Assembly (NCBI GenBank): GCA_016213595.1
Contig: JACRAA010000328.1
Span: 1-5,584, forward strand
DNA length: 5,584 nucleotides
Reading direction: 5' to 3'
Origin: Actinomycetota bacterium
GTDB taxonomy: Bacteria > Actinomycetota > Actinomycetes > Propionibacteriales > Propionibacteriaceae
Part shown: piece after piece, positions 1 to 4,892 of the stretch
How positions within the stretch are numbered: the stretch's first letter is position 1
How the letters are laid out: each line of letters begins with the position of its first letter
Translations under genes and position numbers: made by a program
Notes under the pieces: model-generated
Database searches by the model: none
What the model was told of the DNA's origin: nothing
What the model saw: only the letters and a program-made list of their open reading frames with translations

Positions 1-563
1 AGCACGACGGCCTCGGCGTAGCGGATGTTGAGCTGCTGGGTGACGTTGGTGATGTCGGAGACCCCGACCGCCGCGGCGAGGGACGACCCGATGAGGATGC
101 CGATGAAGTTGTTGACCAGCGGCTGGACCATCGTGCGGAACGCCTGCGGCAGGATGATCAGACGCAGCTGCGTCCCGAACGACATGCCCAGGGCCCGCGC
201 TGCCTCCGACTGCCCGACGCCGATCGTGTTGATGCCCGACCGTACGGTCTCGCAGATGAACGCCGACCCGGCGAGCACGAGGCCGAGCACCCCGCACCAG
301 AACAGCGGCAGCAGCACCCCGACGTCGGGCAGACCGAACACGATGAGGATGAGCAGCGTGAGCAGCGGCACGTTCCGGAAGAACTCCACGTAGACCGTGC
401 CGACGACGCGCAACGGCGGGATCGGGCTGACGCGGAAGACGGCCATCACCGTGCCAAGGACGAGCGCGCCGAGGAAGCCGAGGACCGTGAGCCCGATCGT
501 CGTGAGGACGCCGTTCAGCAGGAACGGCGCGTTGTCCCGGAGCATCTCCACGATGGTGCCCAT
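1..563 (-). CDS. gluC: Amino-acid ABC transporter permease, GluC type (3' end off window)
   Basis: Membrane permease of a polar amino acid importer; it forms half of the translocation channel and docks on the ATPase GluA. The first 187 codons are visible and the reading frame stays open through the left edge. Visible parts are a hydrophobic stretch at about residues 14-43, the family segment FFRNVPLL (61-68), further hydrophobic segments at about 66-79 and 83-104, the family-typical RSGINT (108-113) followed by GQSEAARALG (117-126), and the ATPase-docking EAA loop running to about residue 143 (ending LPQAFR). Another membrane segment covers about 150-168. The start ATG (563-561) is supported by a strong ribosome site, GAGGAAGGA, at 576-568 (minus strand). 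It follows gluB by 86 bases in the gluABC order known from Corynebacterium. The C-terminus, and probably gluD, lie beyond position 1. The permease call is very secure; the precise substrate is inferred from similarity to GluC. Confidence 0.93.
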   Translation of the reverse strand, partial: MGTIVEMLRDNAPFLLNGVLTTIGLTVLGFLGALVLGTVMAVFRVSPIPPLRVVGTVYVEFFRNVPLLTLLILIVFGLPDVGVLLPLFWCGVLGLVLAGSAFICETVRSGINTIGVGQSEAARALGMSFGTQLRLIILPQAFRTMVQPLVNNFIGILIGSSLAAAVGVSDITNVTQQLNIRYAEAVV

Positions 564-567
564 CGCG

Positions 568-576
568 TCCTTCCTC
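568..576 (-). promoter_or_regulatory. Ribosome binding site of gluC
   Basis: GAGGAAGGA on the minus strand, 4 bases before the ATG at 563. It is strongly complementary to the 3' end of 16S rRNA and fixes the gluC start. A GC-rich palindrome (583-600) sits just upstream and could compete for access to this site. Confidence 0.8.
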
Positions 577-582
577 GTCGTC

Positions 583-600
583 GTGGGGGCCGGCCCTCAC
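583..600. repeat. GC-rich palindrome upstream of the gluC ribosome site
   Basis: An 18-base near-perfect palindrome, GTGGGGGCCGGCCCTCAC on the plus strand, with one mismatched pair. It lies in the 86-base gluB-gluC gap, 6 bases upstream of the gluC ribosome site. As RNA, the central GGCC would have to form the loop. It may be incidental in GC-rich DNA. Confidence 0.4.
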
Positions 601-614
601 ACCTGGCGTCCCCC

Positions 615-628
615 GCCGGTTGCCCGGC
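615..628 (-). promoter_or_regulatory. Intercistronic stem-loop between gluB and gluC
   Basis: On the minus (coding) strand, GCCGG GCAA CCGGC forms a perfect 5-bp GC stem closed by a GNRA-type tetraloop (GCAA). It starts 21 bases after the gluB stop codon. There is no run of U after it, so it is unlikely to be a full terminator. Small stable stem-loops after the binding-protein gene in ABC operons commonly protect the upstream message, which keeps binding protein in excess over permease. That role is inferred here; the stem itself is seen directly. Confidence 0.5.
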
Positions 629-649
629 TGGATGGCGTGCTGTCCGCGG

Positions 650-1633
650 CTAGCTGCCCGCGGCCGAGCCGATCTTGGGCGGCGTGGGCTGAGCGTCGAC
701 GTACAGCCCGACGGTCGCCTTCCACAGCTTCAGCCAGTCGCCCGAGTCGAAGATCTTCTGCAGGAACGCGTTGACGAACGCCTTCGCGGTCGGGTCGTCC
801 TTGTTCACGCCCACGCCGTACGGGTCCGTGGTGAACGGGGTGCCGACGACCTTGAGGTCGGTGTTCTTCACGGCGTTCCCGAGAAGGATCGACTCGTCGA
901 GGATGTACGCGTCGGCCCGGCCCTGCTGCACGGCGGCCACGCACGAGTCGTTGTCGGTGAACAGCGTCGGCGTGTTGCCCGGCACGAACTTCTGGATGGC
1001 CGTGATGGCGATGGAGTTCGACTCGGTGACGAGCTTCTTGCCCTGCAGGTCTTGCACGGACTTGATCGAGCTGTTGTCCTTCTTGACCTGGATCGAGTCG
1101 CCGGACGAGTAGTACGGGCCGGCGAAGGCGATCTTCTGGGCCCGGGCGGGGGTGATGGAGTACGTGGCCACGACGATGTCCACCGTGTTGTTCTGGAGCA
1201 TCGTCTCGCGCGTGTCGACGGTGGTCTGCGACACCTGCGTGAGCTTGGCCACATCCGTACCGCCGGTGATGTAGTGGGCGAGCAGGTCGCCGATGCCGGC
1301 GTCGAAGCCGGAGATGCGTCCCGTGACAGGGTCCTTCAGGGAGAAGATCGCGCCCGTTGTCGTACCGCCGCGCTTGATGTAGCCCTGGCTCTTGATCTTG
1401 GCGGCCCAGCTGCTCGCCGACACCGTCGCCGCGTCGGCGACCGGTCCGCCCTTGATGACGTTGTCGTAGTCCGCCTGGGACATCTGCTTGCTGCCTCCCG
1501 CCGAACCCGAGGCACCAGGGCTGCCTGCGCCGCCTCCTACCGGTGGCGTCCCGGAGGAGCAGGCGGCGAGGGCGGCTGCAGCGCCGGAACCCGCGGCGAC
1601 GTAGAGGAGGCCACGACGGCTGAAGGTGTACAT
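650..1633 (-). CDS. gluB: Amino-acid ABC transporter substrate-binding lipoprotein, GluB type
   Basis: Extracellular, membrane-anchored receptor that captures the amino acid and delivers it to the permease. 327 residues, family SBP_bac_3. The signal peptide starts with a twin-arginine-like S5-R6-R7-G-L-L, then an Ala/Gly-rich core and lipobox L22-A-A-C25; a Gly/Ser linker runs to about residue 48. Family marks are GFDAGIGDLLA (109-119), the D152...SITPAR (159-164) stretch whose R164 should bind the ligand alpha-carboxylate, FAGPYY (170-175), CVAAVQQGRADAY (231-243) and D246, which should contact the ligand amino group. The start ATG has AAAGGA 7 bases upstream (1646-1641), overlapping the gluA stop region, so translation is probably coupled. 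The usual second acidic residue of the GFD-x-D/E signature is Gly here (G113). Length fits the family. Glutamate as substrate is inferred from operon order and resemblance to corynebacterial GluB; glutamine or aspartate are possible. Confidence 0.93.
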   Translation of the reverse strand: MYTFSRRGLLYVAAGSGAAAALAACSSGTPPVGGGAGSPGASGSAGGSKQMSQADYDNVIKGGPVADAATVSASSWAAKIKSQGYIKRGGTTTGAIFSLKDPVTGRISGFDAGIGDLLAHYITGGTDVAKLTQVSQTTVDTRETMLQNNTVDIVVATYSITPARAQKIAFAGPYYSSGDSIQVKKDNSSIKSVQDLQGKKLVTESNSIAITAIQKFVPGNTPTLFTDNDSCVAAVQQGRADAYILDESILLGNAVKNTDLKVVGTPFTTDPYGVGVNKDDPTAKAFVNAFLQKIFDSGDWLKLWKATVGLYVDAQPTPPKIGSAAGS

Positions 1634-1640
1634 CTGCGCT

Positions 1641-1645
1641 TCCTT

Positions 1646-1646
<1 letters not shown>
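1641..1646 (-). promoter_or_regulatory. Ribosome binding site of gluB
   Basis: AAAGGA on the minus strand, 7 bases before the gluB ATG. Its first base is the last base of the gluA TGA stop, so ribosomes finishing gluA reach the gluB start directly. Confidence 0.75.
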
Positions 1647-2389
<743 letters not shown>

Positions 2390-2395
2390 TCCGTC

Positions 2396-2401
2396 ACATT
2401 A
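2396..2401 (-). promoter_or_regulatory. Possible -10 element for a leaderless gluA transcript
   Basis: TAATGT on the minus strand fits the actinobacterial TANNNT -10 pattern. Exactly 6 bases separate it from the A of the gluA ATG, the spacing expected if transcription began at the start codon. gluA has no proper ribosome site, which fits. Against it, no good -35 hexamer lies 16-18 bases upstream (GGCGAC at 17). Confidence 0.3.
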
Positions 2402-2411
2402 GGTGGGCCGG

Positions 2412-3860
2412 TCAAGACGTCGCCGAGGCCTCCTCCCGGGGACCTCGTCGGGAGGCGTCGTCGTGCCCGAAGAGCAGGGCCCGGTAGAAGCGGACTCCCC
2501 GGAGCAGCGAGTCGGCGGTGACCCGCTCGTCGACGCCATGCACGGACGCCCGCTGGGCGGTCGACATGAAGAGCGGCGAGAACCGGTAGATCGCCGGGGC
2601 GAGGCGTGCCAGATGCCGGGAGTCGGAGGCCGCGAGCATCGTGTACGGGATCACGACGGCGTCGGGATAGGCGGCTGCGATGGCCGTACGGATGGCGTCC
2701 CAGCGGCCGTCCATCGGCGACGGCGGCGTCGGCTCGCTGCCCTCGAGCACCTGGACGTCGACGTGCAGGCCTCGACCGACGGCACGTCGTACCACGTTGT
2801 CGACGTGGGCCGTGGCCTCCGACACCGAGCTCCACGTCGCGACGCGCATGTTCACGATGGCCCTGGCCGTCGCAGCGAGCATGTTGGGGGCCGGTGATGC
2901 CTGCAGCATCGTCACCGCGGTCGTGGTCCTCACCATCGCCGCGAGCTCTGGGCCCGCCAGCGGGAGGATGCGGCCGAGGAAGGGCTGGAGCCGGTCCGTA
3001 CGGGCGAGCGCGCGACCGAGCAGGCCGGGGACGTGGGGAGCGAGGCCCGTGAACATGCGGAGCGCCACGTCGTCGAGGTGAACGGGGTGCGGATGCTTCT
3101 CGAGGGCGAGGATCGCTCGCGCGAGCCCGCCCGCGGCGGAGCGCCGGGGCGGTGTGGAGGCGTGGGCGGGCTTCCGAGGGTCCGCGCTCACGGTCACCTG
3201 CAGCGTGGTCAGGCCCTTCTCGGCGACCCCGACCACGGCAGCGTTCGTCGTCAGGCCCGGCACGATGCCCGTCACGACGGCGCCGCCCTCGTCCACCACG
3301 AGCCACGGCCGTACGTTCCGTCGCTCCAGCTCCTCAGCCGCTGCCGCCGCCGACGCGCCGTAGCTCTCCTCGTCGCCGCCCAGCAGGAGGTGGACGTCGG
3401 CCCGCGGTCGCCAGCCCTCGGCGAGGAGGTCCTCGGTCGCCTCGAGCAGCACGAGCAGCGCTCCCTTGTCGTCGAGCGCTCCCCGGCCGTGCACCGTGAG
3501 CCCGTCCTCGCCCTCGCTGACTGTCCCGGCGAACGGCGGATGGGTCCAGCCCGTGCCTTCCCAGTCCTCGGCGGGGGCCGGTACGACGTCCTGGTGGGCC
3601 ATGAGGAGGAGGGATCCGGGGCCGGCCGGGTCCGGGTCGCCTCCAGTACCGGGGAGGTGCAGCAGCAGGCCGGCGCGGCCGACCACGCTGACCTCGGCGA
3701 CAGCGAACACGGTCGGGTACAGCTCGCGGAGGAGGTCCTGGAACGCGGTGAAGACGGAGGCGGTCTCGGGGGACAACGGGTCCTTCGTCAGCGGGGTCAC
3801 GGTCGGCACCCGGACCATCGCGGAGAGCCGCTGGGCCAGGGCCGCTGCGTCGTGGGTCAT
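2412..3860 (-). CDS. M20-family metallo-hydrolase (PM20D1 / carboxypeptidase S-like)
   Basis: Predicted di-zinc amidohydrolase of 482 residues with no signal peptide, so probably cytoplasmic. M20 enzymes cut dipeptides or N-acyl amino acids; the closest resemblance I recall is to PM20D1, an N-fatty-acyl amino acid hydrolase/synthase, and to yeast carboxypeptidase S. Metal and catalytic motifs are in order: AHQDVVPA (H89, D91), GRGALDDKG (bridging D130), GGDEES (general base E164, ligand E165), VVDEGG (D190) and C-terminal SVHGVDE (ligand H441). The lid domain carries KPAHASTPP (H233). RTTTAVTML (311-319), VLEGSEPTPPSP (371-382), SDSRH (412-416) and IYRFSP (424-429) also follow PM20D1. The ATG at 3860 is chosen because the family fold begins right after it; GGACGG (3873-3868) is a modest ribosome site. 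The frame runs on upstream to a TTG at 3974, but that stretch is basic, low-complexity and unlike the family. It is first in the unit with gluABC, 22 bases before gluA, suggesting that it feeds or processes the transported amino acid. Exact substrate unknown. Confidence 0.9.
   Translation of the reverse strand: MTHDAAALAQRLSAMVRVPTVTPLTKDPLSPETASVFTAFQDLLRELYPTVFAVAEVSVVGRAGLLLHLPGTGGDPDPAGPGSLLLMAHQDVVPAPAEDWEGTGWTHPPFAGTVSEGEDGLTVHGRGALDDKGALLVLLEATEDLLAEGWRPRADVHLLLGGDEESYGASAAAAAEELERRNVRPWLVVDEGGAVVTGIVPGLTTNAAVVGVAEKGLTTLQVTVSADPRKPAHASTPPRRSAAGGLARAILALEKHPHPVHLDDVALRMFTGLAPHVPGLLGRALARTDRLQPFLGRILPLAGPELAAMVRTTTAVTMLQASPAPNMLAATARAIVNMRVATWSSVSEATAHVDNVVRRAVGRGLHVDVQVLEGSEPTPPSPMDGRWDAIRTAIAAAYPDAVVIPYTMLAASDSRHLARLAPAIYRFSPLFMSTAQRASVHGVDERVTADSLLRGVRFYRALLFGHDDASRRGPREEASATS
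2432..2455. repeat. Inverted repeat in the 3' end of the hydrolase gene
   Basis: CCTCCCG (2432-2438) and CGGGAGG (2449-2455) are perfect 7-base complements around a 10-base loop. The repeat lies about 17 bases before the hydrolase stop codon and about 40 before gluA. It encodes part of the Arg/Glu-rich tail. It could slow ribosomes or partly terminate transcription before gluA, but may be chance in such GC-rich sequence. Confidence 0.35.
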
Positions 3861-3883
3861 GCCAGCGCCGTCCGCATGGTCAT
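3857..3883 (-). CDS. Possible 8-codon leader ORF (MTMRTALA) overlapping the hydrolase start
   Basis: On the minus strand an ATG at 3883 opens an 8-codon ORF, MTMRTALA, whose TGA overlaps the hydrolase ATG in an ATGA arrangement. AGGA (3893-3890) stands 6 bases before this ATG, a ribosome site at least as good as the one for the hydrolase. It is in a different frame from the hydrolase. If translated, it would couple initiation to the downstream gene. No run of a single amino acid codon suggests classic attenuation. It is very short and could be chance. Confidence 0.25.
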   Translation of the reverse strand: MTMRTALA

Positions 3884-3972
3884 GGCTGATCCTGACACGG
3901 GCCCCGCCTCTCCGTCGCCGGCCTCGGTCACTCAGCGCCGCCCAGTTGAGCCGATACGTGCCCGTTCGTGAC

Positions 3973-4005
3973 AACCTGAGAGGCTTTTCGCTGATCTCTT
4001 AGGTT
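3973..4005 (+). repeat. 10-base imperfect inverted repeat upstream of the lipoprotein gene
   Basis: AACCTGAGAG (3973-3982) pairs with CTCTTAGGTT (3996-4005): nine Watson-Crick pairs plus one pair that is G-U in plus-strand RNA but A-C in minus-strand RNA. The loop is 13 bases. The right arm is shared with the DtxR-like box, and a second AACCT at 4011-4015 could pair with the same AGGTT, so two alternative folds or two operator half-sites are possible. Confidence 0.45.
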
Positions 4006-4017
4006 AGGGAAACCTGG
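3999..4017. promoter_or_regulatory. Candidate DtxR/IdeR-family operator (iron box)
   Basis: TTAGGTTAGGGAAACCTGG matches 15 of 19 positions of the consensus TTAGGTTAGSCTAACCTAA, including the entire left half. The core is AGGTT-5-AACCT dyad symmetry. DtxR/IdeR/DmdR proteins bound to Fe(II) normally sit over the -10 region and repress. Here the box overlaps TANNNT hexamers on both strands, 30 bases before the lipoprotein GTG and about 140 before the hydrolase ATG. Known functional sites often carry a few mismatches. Whether this one is bound is not shown, and neither flanking gene is a known iron-uptake gene. Confidence 0.5.
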
Positions 4018-4047
4018 GCTTGACCTTCGAAACCATTCAATAGTCTG

Positions 4048-4812
4048 GTGTCGTTCCGACGGAGGCTGGTAGCCGGCGTCGGCATGCTGGTCGTCCTGAC
4101 CGGATGCATGCCGCTGCTTCCCGACGACCCCGCGTCCCTTCCCAGCGCCACGGCCACATCCGCCGGCATCGCCCCCGGCGCTCCCACCTCCGCCCGGGCG
4201 CTCGATCTCGCAGGGTTCAAGCAGCGGGTCGCTGCGGCAGCGCAAGCAGCACCCACCGGCACCTTCACCGTCGTCATCAGGACGACCCTCGTCACCGGAG
4301 CGTTGACGCTGAGGTACAACGGCTCGTACGACATGACGGACCCGACCACCCCGCGGTGCCGGATCGACGGCGCGCAGAACGGCCAGCCCCTCACCGTCAT
4401 CGCGGTCGGGGACAAGCTCTACACGAAAGCTGGGACGGGGAAGTACGTTCTGTCGTCGGCGTCCGACTCGGTCGCCCGCCTGGGCCTCGCGACCGTCCGG
4501 CCGGACCTGCCGACGCTCGCCGGCCTGCTCGGCTCCTCCGTCCGCGGCCTCACCGACACCGGCGCCGAGACCTTGGGCAGTCTCTCGGTCGAGCACTGGC
4601 GCGCCCTCGTGGATGCGAGCGTCTTCGCGCCGAGCGCCAGCGGCAGTACGACCGTCGACCTGTGGCTCGACTCCGCCGACCTGCTACGGCAGGTCTCGTA
4701 CAGCCTGACCAGCGGCGGCACGGGCGGACCGACGACGAGCGTGACCCTGACGTACGGCGACGTCAGCAGCCCGGTCACCATCACCGAGCCGAACCCGTCC
4801 GAGCTCCGCTGA
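4048..4812 (+). CDS. Secreted lipoprotein, LppX/LprG (LolA-like) type
   Basis: Envelope lipoprotein of 254 residues. The GTG start at 4048 gives a complete signal peptide: basic R4-R5-R6, hydrophobic core and lipobox L17-T-G-C20. A Pro/Ala/Ser/Thr linker follows (about 27-50). The mature domain looks like the LppX_LprAFG/LolA-type fold: FTVVIRT (73-79), repeated beta-strand patterns, VGDKLYTKAGTGKYV (120-134), TLGSLSVEHWRALVD (175-189), VDLWLDSADLLRQVSY (203-218) and an end of the form VTLTYGDVSSPVTITEPNP (232-250). Relatives bind hydrophobic ligands such as acylated glycolipids in a half-barrel, so lipid carriage or sensing is the best guess; the ligand is unknown. No other in-frame start exists before the TGA at 4021, and ATG 4084 would remove the basic part of the signal peptide. 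There is no ribosome site ahead of the GTG, so it may be leaderless. It is divergent from the hydrolase operon and ends before a hairpin pair. Confidence 0.8.
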   Translation: MSFRRRLVAGVGMLVVLTGCMPLLPDDPASLPSATATSAGIAPGAPTSARALDLAGFKQRVAAAAQAAPTGTFTVVIRTTLVTGALTLRYNGSYDMTDPTTPRCRIDGAQNGQPLTVIAVGDKLYTKAGTGKYVLSSASDSVARLGLATVRPDLPTLAGLLGSSVRGLTDTGAETLGSLSVEHWRALVDASVFAPSASGSTTVDLWLDSADLLRQVSYSLTSGGTGGPTTSVTLTYGDVSSPVTITEPNPSELR

Positions 4813-4815
4813 GCC

Positions 4816-4834
4816 CCGACGCTCCCTGCGTCGG
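4816..4834 (+). terminator. Stem-loop after the lipoprotein gene
   Basis: CCGACGC (4816-4822) and GCGTCGG (4828-4834) form a perfect 7-bp stem with loop TCCCT, beginning 3 bases after the lipoprotein TGA. No U-tract follows, as is common for actinobacterial terminators. It is symmetric, so it could also act on the converging reductase transcript. Confidence 0.6.
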
Positions 4835-4892
4835 CCCCGGCCGCTGCGTCTGCCGCGGCCGCTGGGTCAGGCCCTGCCCCTGCGTCAGGCCC
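4821..4892. repeat. Degenerate 18-base tandem repeat, four copies
   Basis: Four consecutive 18-base units begin at 4821, 4839, 4857 and 4875. They share the core CTGCGTC at unit positions 6-12 (CTGGGTC in the third copy), with the last two also sharing TCAGGCCC. The first unit overlaps the right arm of the 4816-4834 hairpin. The last carries the reductase stop codon (TCA at 4885-4887). Because 18 is a multiple of 3, the period keeps the reductase frame; the previous unit has a second in-frame stop at 4867-4869. Confidence 0.6.
4838..4861. terminator. Second stem-loop in the convergent gap
   Basis: CGGCCGC (4838-4844) and GCGGCCG (4855-4861) are a perfect 7-base inverted repeat with a 10-base loop. 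It lies 23 bases after the reductase stop on the minus strand and 25 bases after the lipoprotein stop on the plus strand. With the first hairpin it probably forms a bidirectional terminator between converging genes. There is no U-tract. Confidence 0.5.

Larger units (their letters stand above)
3861..4047. promoter_or_regulatory. Divergent promoter region between hydrolase and lipoprotein genes
   Basis: This 187-base spacer drives genes in both directions and is AT-richer than its surroundings at about 3967-4047. It contains a DtxR/IdeR-like box (3999-4017), inverted repeats (3973-4015) and a short leader ORF near the hydrolase. TANNNT-type hexamers overlap the box on both strands: TAGGTT at 4000-4005 (plus) and TAACCT at 4005-4000 (minus). 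No classical -35/-10 pair with 17-base spacing stands out on either strand, so the transcription starts cannot be fixed. Confidence 0.55.

Noticed and set aside
2396..2415. TTGACC (minus, 2415-2410) as the -35 partner of TAATGT upstream of gluA
   Set aside because: The spacer is only 8 bases, far too short for sigma-70-type recognition.
3033..3971. A 312-codon open frame on the plus strand
   Set aside because: It is antisense to the M20 hydrolase, which has intact family motifs throughout; the antisense translation shows no domain.
3861..3974. N-terminal extension of the hydrolase to a TTG at 3974
   Set aside because: The 38 extra residues are basic and low-complexity, match nothing in the M20 family, and would cover the promoter region; the TTG has no ribosome site.
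4020..4046. TTGACC...TAGTCT as a promoter for the lipoprotein
   Set aside because: The spacer is only 15 bases and transcription would start about 4053, after the GTG start needed for the signal peptide.
3928..4596. A 222-codon open frame on the minus strand
   Set aside because: It is a shadow of the lipoprotein gene and crosses the divergent promoter; its composition is Gly/Arg/Asp-rich with no domain.
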